DNA from: Mycolicibacter heraklionensis | GTDB lineage: Bacteria > Actinomycetota > Actinomycetes > Mycobacteriales > Mycobacteriaceae | NCBI GenBank assembly: GCA_001673575.1 | Contig: LZME01000007.1 | Span: 21,545-85,544 of the forward strand | Direction: 5' to 3' | Length of the DNA stretch: 64,000 bases | In this document: piece by piece, positions 38,318 through 46,958 of the stretch | Numbering within the stretch: position 1 is the first letter of the stretch | Layout: each line of letters begins with the position of its first letter | Program-made: the position numbers and the translations under genes | The notes under the pieces: generated by a model | What the model saw: only the letters and a program-made list of their open reading frames with translations | What the model was told of the DNA's origin: nothing | The model's database searches: none

Positions 38318-38705
38318 TGCGCACCCCCGCCCGACGTGCGTCCTCGCGGGCCCGCAGCTCGCGGGCTACATGAGTCCAATCCGCGGACGCAGCAATGGAT
38401 TTAGCTGCTTCGGCTTGGGCTAGCTGAGCTGTCTCGACCCGCAGGGCGTGGTGCCGCGCGAAATCCAACAGCCCGGCCCACTTCGCCCGGGAGTCGTCTG
38501 GCAGCCGGGACCATGCCGGGGTTCCCGGCGCGGGGTAGTCACCGACCGTATCGAGGAACGGCTGCACCCACTGATGCACCGACCACCAGTTCACTTGCCG
38601 ACTCGTTACAGCGTCGGTAGCTTCGATATCGGTTGAGTTGGTTGGGGACGGCTGGGCGGCAGTGACTTCTCCCGGCCGTCTTTTTTCATCAGGCACCGGC
38701 AGCAC
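38304..38705 (-). CDS. DUF2742 phage protein
   Basis: A 133-residue protein whose core, VNWWSVHQWVQPFLDTVGDYPAPGTPAWSRL and KWAGLLDFARHHALRVETAQLAQAEAAKSIAASADW, matches the DUF2742 family found in phiRv1/phiRv2 (from memory). Function unknown. It lies directly upstream of the primase and overlaps genes on both sides by 14-17 bp. An internal GTG at 38696 is an alternative start. Confidence 0.85.
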   Translation of the reverse strand: MLPVPDEKRRPGEVTAAQPSPTNSTDIEATDAVTSRQVNWWSVHQWVQPFLDTVGDYPAPGTPAWSRLPDDSRAKWAGLLDFARHHALRVETAQLAQAEAAKSIAASADWTHVARELRAREDARRAGVRIDRG

Positions 38706-38967
38706 CCGCCTTGCGTGCCCGACGAGCTTTCGCCGACTTCAGCGCCAGTGCCGCGAAATACGCTTTGCGCGCGGACTCGGCACGCTTTGCACGTTCGGTC
38801 GGGGGCAGCGTCCCGTCAGGATCTACCTGGTGTTCAAACCGTAGGTTGAACTTCGCGCGGGCGTTGCGGGTCCGTGCGGACCGATCATCGGTATTCGCCC
38901 AGGAGACATGCGCCCCGAGCTGCCCACGCAGCTTTCGTTCGTTTGGTGTTAACCCGCTTTCGGGCAC
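38689..38967 (-). CDS. Small phage protein (phiRv-type)
   Basis: A 92-residue basic protein with LTPNERKLRGQLGAHVSWANT, FNLRFEHQVDPDGTLPPTERAKRAESARKAYFAALALKSA and an Arg/Lys/Ala-rich tail. This architecture is common in mycobacterial satellite elements and phages; function unknown. The N-terminal part resembles DNA-binding helical proteins. It precedes DUF2742. Confidence 0.75.
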   Translation of the reverse strand: MPESGLTPNERKLRGQLGAHVSWANTDDRSARTRNARAKFNLRFEHQVDPDGTLPPTERAKRAESARKAYFAALALKSAKARRARKAGAAGA

Positions 38968-39119
38968 GGTTCGTCAGCCTCTCGCTGGCGAACCCCCCTA
39001 CCCATGACGGGAGTTCCGGCCTTCGTGCATCCCGCACTGGAGCTGACCGCCCTCGCAGGCGACGCTTGGCCACAACTTCAAGCACAGCGTACCTCAGCGG
39101 TGTGCTACGCCCGCAAACC

Positions 39120-39743
39120 CTACGGGTTTTGACGGTAGTTGGCCGCGCGTAGCCGTTCGAACTCCTCGATCGACATCGCATCCATCTTCAACCGAGATAC
39201 CTTTTGACTGGCAACAGTTTTCGTCGGCAGGTACTCGTATGCTGGCGGCCCGTACTCCAAGTGTTTCCCGGTCGGCGTCACCATGTGCCTTGCGTGCCGC
39301 TTACGCAGGGCCTGGAGGATCTCGAGCCGGTTTCCGACGCAGTCGCCGTGACGCGCGCAGCGCATAAGCAGATCCGGGTAGTCGGGCGTGAATTCGATGG
39401 GCAGCGCTAGGAGTGCGATCACCCCGTGGCGCAGCGAATTCATCGGCCTGCCGGATTCCGATACGACATCCTCGTGGTCGGCGTTCCATCGCTCGAGTTG
39501 ACGCGGCCGCAATTCCTGGCCTTCGACCCTGATGGACACTCCCCCGGCACCTGTCGGTACCGTCCACGACGATGAGAACAACGCCCCGAACCCAGGAATG
39601 TCCCCCGAATATGCAAGTAGTGCATTGCATTTCGTGCAGCGCACCTGCAATGTCGGCCTCAATCTGTCATCGGCACTTGCTCGCACGGCAGCGGCAGTGC
39701 GCTCACGCACGGCCGGATCGCTCGGTTCAAGTCGCAGCATCAC
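39120..39743 (-). CDS. Hypothetical element protein with Cys motifs
   Basis: A 207-residue protein. CTKCNALL (about residues 35-42) and CARHGDC (about 128-134) could form a zinc site. The C-terminus is basic, MDAMSIEEFERLRAANYRQNP. The ATG overlaps the stop of the right integrase by 4 bp (ATGA), so it is made together with the integrase and may be a regulator or cofactor of recombination. No family recognised. Confidence 0.65.
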   Translation of the reverse strand: MMLRLEPSDPAVRERTAAAVRASADDRLRPTLQVRCTKCNALLAYSGDIPGFGALFSSSWTVPTGAGGVSIRVEGQELRPRQLERWNADHEDVVSESGRPMNSLRHGVIALLALPIEFTPDYPDLLMRCARHGDCVGNRLEILQALRKRHARHMVTPTGKHLEYGPPAYEYLPTKTVASQKVSRLKMDAMSIEEFERLRAANYRQNP

Positions 39744-40642
39744 AGCTCCCCCAGGTTGAGACCGCGGGCTTCGGCTGCGGCACGCTCCGCGGCTGACGCC
39801 GTGGTGTACCGGTCAAGCATCGAGCGAGAGGACCACCCCGCGACCGCCATGAGGCCCTGCTCTGATCCGCCGGCGCGTAGCCATCGCGTTGCCGCCGTCG
39901 ACCGCAGCAGGTGAACATGGAACCCGGTGATGCCGGCGCGTTCGGCGCGGATCTTGAGTGCCCGGTCCAAGCCGTGGTATCCCAGCCCTTGGCCGTTGCC
40001 GCCGAGCCACATCACCGGTGTATCGGCGAGCCGATGTCCTCGCCGCAGGCGAAGGTAGCGGTCGACGGATGCGGCCGTTTGCGGCCCGAACGGGACGACG
40101 CGGCCTTTACCGCCCTTGCCGCGTCGCACGACGGCGATGCCACGTGCGACGTCGATGTCGTCGGGCAGCGTCATGCCGAGCAGCTCCCCCGCTCGGACGC
40201 CCGTCTCGGCCATGAACCGGATGACGGCCTCGTCGCGGCGGTCGATGAAGTCCTTACCAGCGCACGCCTTGATCAGCGCCTTGAGTTCGTCGTCGCTCAG
40301 CGCCTGCGTGACCTTGGTGTCCAGCTTCGGCGGGTCCAGGCCTGCCAGAGGGTCGGAATCCAGCTCCCCCTCGTCCACCAGCCACTTCACGAACCGCCGC
40401 ATGGACTGGTGGCGACTGCGGGCTGTCGCGGCGGCCGCACCGCCGTCCAGCAGATCGACGGTGAACGCCTGCATATTGGTCCGGGTTATCTCCGGCGCGG
40501 TGCCTCTGTTCTCGCACCAGCGCAGGAACGCCAGGACTCCTTCCCTATAGGCGGAGACGGTGGCTTCCGACTTCCGCTCGGCCCGTAGCGACAGTCGCCA
40601 CGAGTCGAGTAGCGCGCGCAGATCCAGCAAAGACTCGCCCAT
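39740..40642 (-). CDS. Tyrosine recombinase/integrase (right copy, beside attachment site)
   Basis: A 300-residue integrase from ATG 40642. The core-binding domain spans residues 1-105. Catalytic residues are R150 (GVRAGE), H244 and R247 (HLLRS), W270 replacing the second His as in some recombinases, and Y279 (DRYTT). The open frame continues 22 codons upstream without conservation. It lies about 100 bp from the ribC attachment site, the position expected for the enzyme that integrated this element. Repeats resembling the attachment core lie just before its start. Confidence 0.93.
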   Translation of the reverse strand: MGESLLDLRALLDSWRLSLRAERKSEATVSAYREGVLAFLRWCENRGTAPEITRTNMQAFTVDLLDGGAAAATARSRHQSMRRFVKWLVDEGELDSDPLAGLDPPKLDTKVTQALSDDELKALIKACAGKDFIDRRDEAVIRFMAETGVRAGELLGMTLPDDIDVARGIAVVRRGKGGKGRVVPFGPQTAASVDRYLRLRRGHRLADTPVMWLGGNGQGLGYHGLDRALKIRAERAGITGFHVHLLRSTAATRWLRAGGSEQGLMAVAGWSSRSMLDRYTTASAAERAAAEARGLNLGEL

Positions 40643-40717
40643 AGCGAATATGTTGACACAGAGCGCTGTACTTGCGTGGTAGCCTCGCCGAGACGGGCAA
40701 AGCCGCACGTCAAACCA

Positions 40718-41320
40718 TTAGGAACGGGATAGCAACCGCTCAACATATTTGGCGATCACGTCCACCTCGAGATTCACCACCGTGCCGACCGGCGCCCGGC
40801 CCAGAGTGGTCAGTTCCAGGGTGGTCGGAATCAGCGAGACTTCAAAGAAGTCGTCGGGGTCGGCACCCAGTCCGGAGACCGTCAGCGAGGTTCCGTCCAC
40901 GGTGATCGAGCCCTTCTCCACCACGTAGCGCGCCAGCGACGCCGGCAGCCCGATTCGCACCACTTCCCAGTGCTGCCCGGGGGTGCGGGACAGCACCCGC
41001 CCGGTGCCGTCGACGTGCCCCTGCACGATGTGGCCGCCCAGCCTGCTGTTCAGAGCGGCCGCACGTTCCAGGTTCACCGGGCTTCCGACCTGCAACGATC
41101 CCAGGCTGGACCGCTCCAGCGTCTCGCGCATCACGTCGGCGCTGAACCGGCCGCCGGCCTGCACATCGACGACGGTCAGGCACACGCCGTTGACGGCGAT
41201 CGAGTCGCCGTGGCGGGCGTCGGAGGTGACGGTGGGGCCCTGGATGACCAGGCGCGCAGCGTCGGCGAGGTCCTCGCGGCCGACCAGCTCCCCCAGCTCC
41301 TCGACGATTCCGGTGAACAT
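40718..41320 (-). CDS. ribC: Riboflavin synthase (alpha chain), tail supplied by the element
   Basis: A 200-residue enzyme that dismutates two lumazines to riboflavin. It has the duplicated beta-barrel pattern: MFTGIVEELGELV at the start, DSIAVNGVCLTVVDV, GGHIVQGHVDGTG, then the second repeat VEKGSITVDGTSLTVSGL and VSLIPTTLELTTLG. ATG 41320 is chosen because MFTGIVEE is the universal N-terminus; two GTG codons precede it. The last residues YVERLLSRS come from the integrated element and keep the enzyme complete. In M. tuberculosis the order ribD-rpe-rsmB-fmt lies nearby as here. Confidence 0.96.
   Translation of the reverse strand: MFTGIVEELGELVGREDLADAARLVIQGPTVTSDARHGDSIAVNGVCLTVVDVQAGGRFSADVMRETLERSSLGSLQVGSPVNLERAAALNSRLGGHIVQGHVDGTGRVLSRTPGQHWEVVRIGLPASLARYVVEKGSITVDGTSLTVSGLGADPDDFFEVSLIPTTLELTTLGRAPVGTVVNLEVDVIAKYVERLLSRS
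40739..40755. other. Right attachment-site half inside ribC
   Basis: CTCAACATATTTGGCGA lies within the last codons of ribC. It equals the left copy except three positions, all codon-third bases when read as ribC. TTGGCGA (40749-40755) is identical on both sides. Sequence left of this point, including the ribC stop, is supplied by the element. Confidence 0.7.
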
Positions 41321-41336
41321 CACCACAGGCTAGCGA

Positions 41337-41370
41337 CGATCGCCAGCGCGACGAAGTCGGGCGCTGGGGG
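41337..41370. repeat. 34-bp direct repeat, copy 1
   Basis: CGATCGCCAGCGCGACGAAG at 41337-41356 continues to GGGCGCTGGGGG at 41370. It is identical to copy 2 at 41415-41448. It is followed by CACCTCCCGCTTGCGGGGGA, a sequence I associate with common mycobacterial intergenic repeats. It lies between divergent ribC and lprG. Confidence 0.75.
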
Positions 41371-41414
41371 CACCTCCCGCTTGCGGGGGACGGGTCGGCG
41401 CCAACAGCTCAAGC

Positions 41415-41448
41415 CGATCGCCAGCGCGACGAAGTCGGGCGCTGGGGG
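41415..41448. repeat. 34-bp direct repeat, copy 2
   Basis: Exact second copy of 41337-41370. Both copies are followed, directly or after 20 bases, by GGTCGGCGCC, so copy 2 looks like a shorter version of the same unit. It is about 50 bp upstream of the likely lprG promoter. Confidence 0.75.
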
Positions 41449-41514
41449 TCGGCGCCGTCGAACAAAGTCCCTGCTGCCCTACCTCGACCAGGCGGCCTCT
41501 ATACGATGTCCCCC

Positions 41515-42204
41515 ATGCGCAGACTTCTCATCGCCCTGGCCACCGCGACCACTGCCGCCGCGCTGTTCGCAGGCTGTTCTTCCAAGGATGCCGGCGGACC
41601 GTTGCCGGAAGCGACGACGCTGGTCAAGGAATCGGCCACCACCACCGCCAACCTCAAGAGCGCGCACCTGGCACTCTCGGTGACCGGCCAGATCAAGAAC
41701 CTGCCGGTCAAGACCCTTGAGGGTGACCTGACCACCCAGCCGACCACCGCGGCCAAGGGCAGCGCGACCATCATGATGCTGGGCTCGGATGTCGACGCCA
41801 AGTTCGTCGTGATCGATGGCGACCTCTACGCGGCGATCACCGGTGATGACTACGACAACTACGGCTCCGCCGACAAGATCTACGACGTTGCCGCGATTCT
41901 GAGCCCGGAGAAGGGCTTGGCCAACATGCTGTCCAACCTGACTGACGCGAAGGCAGCCGGCCGCGACACCATCAACGGCCAGAAAGCCGTCCGGGTCACC
42001 GGAAACGCGCCCGCCGACGCCGTGAACTCCCTGGCGCCGCAGCTCAAGGCCACCGCTCCGACGCCGGCCACGGTCTGGATCCAGGAAGACGGTGACCACC
42101 AACTGGTTCAGGCCCAGCTCACCCCGAGCGCGGGCAACGCCATCCAGATGACCCTGTCGAACTGGAATGCAGCCGTCACGATTGAGAAGCCGGCGGGAGC
42201 GTAA
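41515..42204 (+). CDS. lprG: Lipoprotein LprG (triacylated glycolipid carrier)
   Basis: About 229 residues with a lipoprotein signal: [21 protein letters not shown], a lipobox ending at the acylated Cys of LFAGCSS. The mature part is the LppX/LprG fold, with [27 protein letters not shown] and [17 protein letters not shown]. LprG carries lipoarabinomannan and triacylglycerides to the outer layers. TATACG at 41499-41504 is a good -10 element about 10 bases before ATG 41515, suggesting a leaderless mRNA; ATG 41506 is the alternative. The stop overlaps the P55 start (TAATG). Confidence 0.95.
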   Translation: MRRLLIALATATTAAALFAGCSSKDAGGPLPEATTLVKESATTTANLKSAHLALSVTGQIKNLPVKTLEGDLTTQPTTAAKGSATIMMLGSDVDAKFVVIDGDLYAAITGDDYDNYGSADKIYDVAAILSPEKGLANMLSNLTDAKAAGRDTINGQKAVRVTGNAPADAVNSLAPQLKATAPTPATVWIQEDGDHQLVQAQLTPSAGNAIQMTLSNWNAAVTIEKPAGA

Positions 42205-43745
42205 TGCGGGTCAACCGCACGCTGGCCATCAGCGCAGGTAGCCTCGCCGTCCTGCTGGGGGCACTCGACACCTATGTCGTGGTCACGATCATGCGCGACA
42301 TCATGGCTCCGCAGCCGGCGGGTGTCGGCATCCCGATCAACAAGATCCAGCAGCTGACCCCGATCATCACCTGTTACCTGCTCGGCTACATCGCGGCGAT
42401 GCCGCTGCTGGGCCGGGCGTCTGACCGGTTCGGTCGCAAACTGCTGCTGCAGGTCAGCCTGGCCACCTTCGCCATCGGGTCGGTGGTGACCGCACTGTCG
42501 ACCGATCTGTCGATGTTGGTGATCGGCCGCACCATCCAGGGCGTCGCGGCCGGGGCACTGTTGCCGGTGACGTTCGCGCTCGGTGCCGACCTGTGGGCGC
42601 AGCGCCGCCGGTCGGCGGTGTTGGGCTGGATCGCCGGTGCCCAGGAACTGGGCAGTGTGCTGGGTCCGCTGTACGGCATCTTCATCGTCTGGGCGCTGAC
42701 CAGCTGGCGAGACGTGTTCTGGATCAACGTGCCGCTGACCGTGCTGGCCATGGTGTTGATCCACTTCAGTCTCCCCCCGCAAGCCCAGGACGGCGAGCGG
42801 GAACGCGTCGATGTGGTCGGCGGGCTGCTGCTGGCGGTGATCCTGGGACTGCTGACGATCGGGCTGTACAACCCCGACCCGAGCGCCAAGCAGGCGCTGC
42901 CCAACCACGGTGCGGCGTACCTGTTGTTTGCGGCGATCGCGCTGGTGGCGTTCGTGGTGTGGGAGATCAAGTCGCCGACGAAGCTGCTCGACCCGGCCGG
43001 CGCCCGGATTGGCCCGTTTCTGGCCGCGTTGGGCTCCTCGCTCTGCGCCGGCGCCGCGCTGATGGTCACCCTGGTCGACGTCGAACTGTTCGGCCAGGGC
43101 GTGCTCGGCAAGACCCAGAACGAGGCGGCGATGCTGCTGCTGTGGTTCCTGGCCGCACTGCCCGTCGGCGCCGTCGTGGGTGGCGCGATAGCCACCGCGG
43201 TCGGTGACCGGCTGGTGACGTTCGTCGGGCTGCTGATTGCCGCCGGGGGCTACTGGCTGATCTCGAAGTGGCCGGTCGACCTGATGGCCTACCACCACGA
43301 TGTACTCGGCTTGAGCCTTCCGGCGGCACACACCGACCAGGTGCTGGCCGGCTTCGGTTTGGGCCTGGTCATCGGCCCGCTGACCTCAGCGGTGATGCGC
43401 GTGGTGCCGCCGCGGGAGCACGGTATCGCCGCGGCGGGTGTGGTGGTGGCCCGGATGACGGGGATGCTGATCGGCATGGCCGCCCTGTCGGCGTGGGGCC
43501 TGTACCGGTTCAACCAGATCCTGGCCGGCCTGCCCAAGATGCCCGGCGGCAGCCTGGCCGAGAAGATGGCCGGAACCGCGGCCAACTCCAAGTTGGCCTT
43601 CGCCATGATGTACGGCGAGATCTTCGGGATCACCGCCCTCATCTGTGTGGTCGGCGCGGTGCTCGGATTGTTCATCGGCAGCAACGATGTGCACGCCGAA
43701 GATCCCGAGGTGGAGCTTCGCGAGAGTGCGCCGTTGTCCAACTGA
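42204..43745 (+). CDS. MFS transporter P55 (Rv1410c homologue)
   Basis: A 513-residue major-facilitator protein with 14 predicted helices. Motif A is visible as [13 protein letters not shown] near residue 70. The N-terminal [23 protein letters not shown] is characteristic. P55 works with LprG in exporting triacylglycerides and in drug efflux. The one-base TAATG overlap with lprG makes the pair a translational unit, as in other mycobacteria. Confidence 0.95.
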   Translation: MRVNRTLAISAGSLAVLLGALDTYVVVTIMRDIMAPQPAGVGIPINKIQQLTPIITCYLLGYIAAMPLLGRASDRFGRKLLLQVSLATFAIGSVVTALSTDLSMLVIGRTIQGVAAGALLPVTFALGADLWAQRRRSAVLGWIAGAQELGSVLGPLYGIFIVWALTSWRDVFWINVPLTVLAMVLIHFSLPPQAQDGERERVDVVGGLLLAVILGLLTIGLYNPDPSAKQALPNHGAAYLLFAAIALVAFVVWEIKSPTKLLDPAGARIGPFLAALGSSLCAGAALMVTLVDVELFGQGVLGKTQNEAAMLLLWFLAALPVGAVVGGAIATAVGDRLVTFVGLLIAAGGYWLISKWPVDLMAYHHDVLGLSLPAAHTDQVLAGFGLGLVIGPLTSAVMRVVPPREHGIAAAGVVVARMTGMLIGMAALSAWGLYRFNQILAGLPKMPGGSLAEKMAGTAANSKLAFAMMYGEIFGITALICVVGAVLGLFIGSNDVHAEDPEVELRESAPLSN

Positions 43746-43788
43746 GCCCGGTGTCGTGTACAGACACGCACGCTCGCGGACGGGTGCG

Positions 43789-44820
43789 CTAGTGCGGGAC
43801 CAGCGATAGCAGCAGGTCGGGGCCGATCTGCTCCATGGTGTCGAATCGCCAGCGCAGTGCCCGGGCGATGTTGGGCACGCCGACGTCGTCGACGGCGGTG
43901 ACCGGTCCGCCCAGCAGGATCGGCGCCACGTAGGCCAGGATGCGGTCGATCGCTCCCGCTCGCAGGAATGCCCCGGCCAACGTGGGGCCGCCCTCGAGCA
44001 GCACGTCGGTGCGGTCGGACAGCGCCCGCAGTACCTCGGCCGGGTCGTGGGTGCGGATCACCATGGTGCGCGAGTCGTCGTTGAGCACGTGCGCGTCCGC
44101 GGAGATCTCCCGCTGGCCCACCACCACCCGCAGCGGCTGACGTTCGGCCAGGGTGCCGTCGGGCAGCCGGGCGGTCAGTGTGGGGTCGTCGACGAGCACG
44201 GTGCCGGTGCCGACCACGATGGCATCGGCCGCCGCCCGGCGGCGGTGCAGGTCGGCCCGGGCCGCCTCGCTGGTGATCCATTGACTGGAACCGTCGGCGG
44301 CCGCGCTGCGACCGTCGATGCTGGTGGCGTACTTCCAGGTGACGTGCGGGCGGCCGGTGCGTTGCTTGTGCAGCCACTCCCGCAGCGGCCCGGCGCTCAC
44401 GGCCGCGGCCTGCACCCCGGAGATCACCTGAACGCCCGCGTCGGCCAGCCGCGCCGCCCCGCCCCCCGCGTCCGGGTTGGGGTCGTCGACGGCGTAGACC
44501 ACCTGCGCCACCCCGGCGGCCAGCAGCGCGTCCACGCACGGTGGGGTTCTGCCGTGGTGATTGCAGGGCTCGAGCGTGACGACCGCGGTACCGCCGACGC
44601 TCAGTTCACCGGCCCGGCGCAACGCCACCACTTCGGCGTGCGCCTCACCGGCAGGTCGCGTTCCCCCGACGCCGACCACCCGGCCGTCGCGATCCAGAAT
44701 GACCGCGCCCACTGGCGGGTTGGGGTAGGTGTCGCCTTTGACTCGCTGCGCCTGTTCGATCGCCAACAGCATCGCGGCGTCATGGTCGACGGCGTGCTCG
44801 GCGGCCGACGCAGCGCTCAT
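43789..44820 (-). CDS. ribD: Bifunctional pyrimidine deaminase/reductase RibD
   Basis: A 343-residue riboflavin enzyme. The N-terminal deaminase has H61-A-E63 and the zinc ligands Cys86 and Cys95 in LEPCNHHGRTPPC. The C-terminal NADPH-dependent reductase begins near residue 150 (RPHVTWKYATSIDGRSAA) with VLLEGGPTLAGAFL. AAGGAG lies 8 bases before its ATG. It follows rpe on the same strand through a short repeated spacer. Confidence 0.96.
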   Translation of the reverse strand: MSAASAAEHAVDHDAAMLLAIEQAQRVKGDTYPNPPVGAVILDRDGRVVGVGGTRPAGEAHAEVVALRRAGELSVGGTAVVTLEPCNHHGRTPPCVDALLAAGVAQVVYAVDDPNPDAGGGAARLADAGVQVISGVQAAAVSAGPLREWLHKQRTGRPHVTWKYATSIDGRSAAADGSSQWITSEAARADLHRRRAAADAIVVGTGTVLVDDPTLTARLPDGTLAERQPLRVVVGQREISADAHVLNDDSRTMVIRTHDPAEVLRALSDRTDVLLEGGPTLAGAFLRAGAIDRILAYVAPILLGGPVTAVDDVGVPNIARALRWRFDTMEQIGPDLLLSLVPH

Positions 44821-44869
44821 GCCTCGACTCCTTGCTCGTTCGTTCCTCTCTCGCCGTCGGCTTCGCTGC
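44821..44869 (-). repeat. MIRU-like spacer between rpe and ribD
   Basis: Read on the minus strand, the spacer follows the rpe TGA with GAGCAGCGAAGCC and ends in AACGAGCAAGGAGTCGAGGC directly before the ribD ATG. Like the zwf-opcA spacer it fills a stop-to-start gap and supplies the ribosome site. I recall this sequence type recurring in mycobacterial operons. Confidence 0.5.
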
Positions 44870-45547
44870 TCATGCGCGCAGGTGCGGTGACGCCGCCAGA
44901 GCCTGACGGCGCAGTGATTCGACGGCGGCGCCGGGGTCAGCGGCGCTGTAGACGGCAGAGCCGGCGACGAAGCAGTCCACGCCGGCTTCCGCGGCCTGTT
45001 CGACGGTGTCGGCGTTGATGCCGCCGTCGATCTCCACCAGGATGCTCAGCTCCCCGGAATCGACCAGCTTGCGCACGGTACGCACCTTGCTCAGCACCTC
45101 GGGGATGAAGGACTGGCCGCCGAACCCGGGCTCCACCGACATCACCAGCAGGGTGTCGAAGTCCCGCAGGATCTCCAGGTAGGGCTCCAGTGGCGTGCCG
45201 GGCTTGATGCTGAGTCCGGCTTTGGCGCCCGCGGCACGGATGTCGCGGGCAACGGCGATCGGGTTGTCGGTGGCCTCGGCGTGGAACGTGACGTTGTATG
45301 CGCCGGCCTCGGCGTAAGGCGGCGCCCAGCGTCCCGGGTCCTCGATCATCAGATGGCAGTCCATCGGGATGTCGGTGGCCGCCAGCAGGCTCTGCACCAC
45401 CGGCAGGCCCAGCGTCAGGTTCGGAACGAAATGGGCGTCCATCACATCGACGTGCAGCCAGTCCGCACCCTTGACAGCGGCGACCTCATCGGCGAGGCGG
45501 GCGAAATCGGCCGACAGGATCGACGGCGCGATCATGGCTCGTGACAT
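44870..45547 (-). CDS. rpe: Ribulose-phosphate 3-epimerase
   Basis: A 225-residue TIM barrel interconverting ribulose-5- and xylulose-5-phosphate. Visible are [32 protein letters not shown], the CHLMIEDP metal site, [17 protein letters not shown], and VDGGI-type [19 protein letters not shown]. It complements tkt, tal, zwf and pgl elsewhere in the window. Confidence 0.97.
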   Translation of the reverse strand: MSRAMIAPSILSADFARLADEVAAVKGADWLHVDVMDAHFVPNLTLGLPVVQSLLAATDIPMDCHLMIEDPGRWAPPYAEAGAYNVTFHAEATDNPIAVARDIRAAGAKAGLSIKPGTPLEPYLEILRDFDTLLVMSVEPGFGGQSFIPEVLSKVRTVRKLVDSGELSILVEIDGGINADTVEQAAEAGVDCFVAGSAVYSAADPGAAVESLRRQALAASPHLRA

Positions 45548-45551
45548 GCGC

Positions 45552-46958
45552 TCAGATTACTTGTAGCGCCGCAGCGAACATGGCGTCGGTCCCGTGCCGG
45601 TGTGGCCACAGCTGCACGTGTGGTCCGTCGCCGAGCGCGTCGACCGGCGCGAACAGTTCCCGGGTGTCCAACGCCCGCACCGGATGCCGGCGTAGCGCAT
45701 CGGCCACCACGCCGACCGTCTCGGCCAGGTGCGGTGAGCATGTCGCGTACAGCACCACTCCCCCCGGCCGGGTCAGCCCGATCGCCGCGGCCAGCAATTC
45801 ACGCTGCAGTTTCGCCAGCACCGGGATGTCGGCAGGAACGCGGCGCCAGCGGGCTTCGGGCCTGCGTCGCAGGGCGCCCAGACCGGTGCAGGGCGCGTCG
45901 ACCAGCACCCGGTCGAAGCCGGGTTCCAGACCCGACTCGCGGCCGTCGGCCGTCAGCACCTCCACGCCCAGTCCACGGGTGTTCTCGGCGACCAACGCGG
46001 CCCGGTGCGGGGCCTGCTCAACCGCGGTCACCCGCGCTCCGGTCTGCGCGCCGAGGGCGGCCAGCAGCGCGGTCTTGCCGCCCGGCCCGGCGCACAGGTC
46101 CAGCCACCGGCCGTTGTCACCGTCGACCGGAGCCAAGGTCAGGGCGCGGGCCACCAGCTGGCTGCCCTCGTCTTGGACCAGCGCCTGACCGGCGCGCACC
46201 GCATCGAGCTTGCCGGGGTCGCCGCCCGGCAGATAGACGGCGTAGGGCGAATACCGACCGACTTCGCCGTCCACCGCGGCGGCCAATTCGGCCGCGGTCA
46301 AGGCGCCCGGTCGGGCCGCCAGATGTACGCGGGGCCGCTCGTCGTCACCGGCCAGCACCGCATCGAGCTCACCGGCGGCGGCCCCCAGCGCGTCGGCGAA
46401 CGCCTGCGCGATCCAACGCGGGTGGGCGCGGACGAAGGCAGCGTGGCCGATCGGATCGCTGTCGACGTTCGGTGCCAGTTCCGCGGTCCAGGACTGCTCG
46501 TCCCGGGTGCTGATGGTGCGCAGCACGCCGTTGACGAAACCCCCACGTGCGGAGTCGAATTCGATGGCCGCCTGATCGACGGTGGTCGAAACCGCGGCGT
46601 GCGGCTCAACCCGGGTTCGAAGAAGTTGATAGCTGCCCAGCCGCAGCAGATCCAGCAGCACCGGGTCGATCGTCTCGGGTTCGCGCTGCGCCGCCGCGCC
46701 GATGATGGCGTCAAGCAGTCCCCGCACCCGGCAGGTGCCATATGTCAGTTCCGTGGCGAAAGCCGCGTCACGGCCGGTGATTCCGCGTTCGGCCAGCAGC
46801 GCCGGCAGCGCCAGGTTGGCGTAGGCATCGCGCTGCGAGACCGCCTGCAGCACATCGAATGCGGCGCGGCGAGCCGGGTCCAGCGGTTTCCGTCGGGATT
46901 TGCGCGAGCCGTCGTGGGGACGCTGCGGACGACGCTGGCCGCGTTGCGGTCCGGTCAT
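45552..46958 (-). CDS. rsmB: 16S rRNA (cytosine-5)-methyltransferase RsmB/Fmu
   Basis: A 468-residue protein. The N-terminal NusB-like domain has [27 protein letters not shown]. The C-terminal SAM-dependent m5C methyltransferase has [16 protein letters not shown], the PCT(G) motif in [19 protein letters not shown], and the catalytic Cys in [14 protein letters not shown] 46958 overlaps the fmt stop by 4 bp (ATGA). The open frame continues 40 codons upstream inside fmt and is ignored. Confidence 0.96.
   Translation of the reverse strand: MTGPQRGQRRPQRPHDGSRKSRRKPLDPARRAAFDVLQAVSQRDAYANLALPALLAERGITGRDAAFATELTYGTCRVRGLLDAIIGAAAQREPETIDPVLLDLLRLGSYQLLRTRVEPHAAVSTTVDQAAIEFDSARGGFVNGVLRTISTRDEQSWTAELAPNVDSDPIGHAAFVRAHPRWIAQAFADALGAAAGELDAVLAGDDERPRVHLAARPGALTAAELAAAVDGEVGRYSPYAVYLPGGDPGKLDAVRAGQALVQDEGSQLVARALTLAPVDGDNGRWLDLCAGPGGKTALLAALGAQTGARVTAVEQAPHRAALVAENTRGLGVEVLTADGRESGLEPGFDRVLVDAPCTGLGALRRRPEARWRRVPADIPVLAKLQRELLAAAIGLTRPGGVVLYATCSPHLAETVGVVADALRRHPVRALDTRELFAPVDALGDGPHVQLWPHRHGTDAMFAAALQVI

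Larger units (their letters stand above)
24490..40755. mobile_element. 16.3-kb phiRv1/phiRv2-like integrated element (probable phage satellite) in ribC
   Basis: The element is bounded by 17-bp homologous stretches at 24480-24496 and 40739-40755 that differ only at three codon-third positions and share TTGGCGA. It carries two tyrosine integrases, a D5/P4-type primase-helicase, DUF2742, a WhiB-like protein, an HTH excisionase-like protein, an HK97-type prohead protease and a 1517-residue tape-measure protein. I recognise no terminase, portal, major capsid, connector, lysin or holin. Gene order from the right-hand integrase to the protease parallels M. tuberculosis phiRv1/phiRv2 (from memory). 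Intact reading frames and tight ATGA junctions argue against simple decay. Confidence 0.88.

Noticed and set aside
39081-39106. AGCACA...TGTGCT 26-bp partial dyad upstream of the small phage gene at 38967
   Set aside because: Only six bases per arm; compatible with chance, though an operator remains possible.
24618-40642. CRISPR array or tRNA gene as integration target
   Set aside because: No regularly spaced repeats and no cloverleaf-like sequence at either boundary; the target is the ribC 3' end.
43746-43788. Short GTGTC/GACAC hairpin between P55 and ribD
   Set aside because: A five-base stem is too weak to call a terminator.
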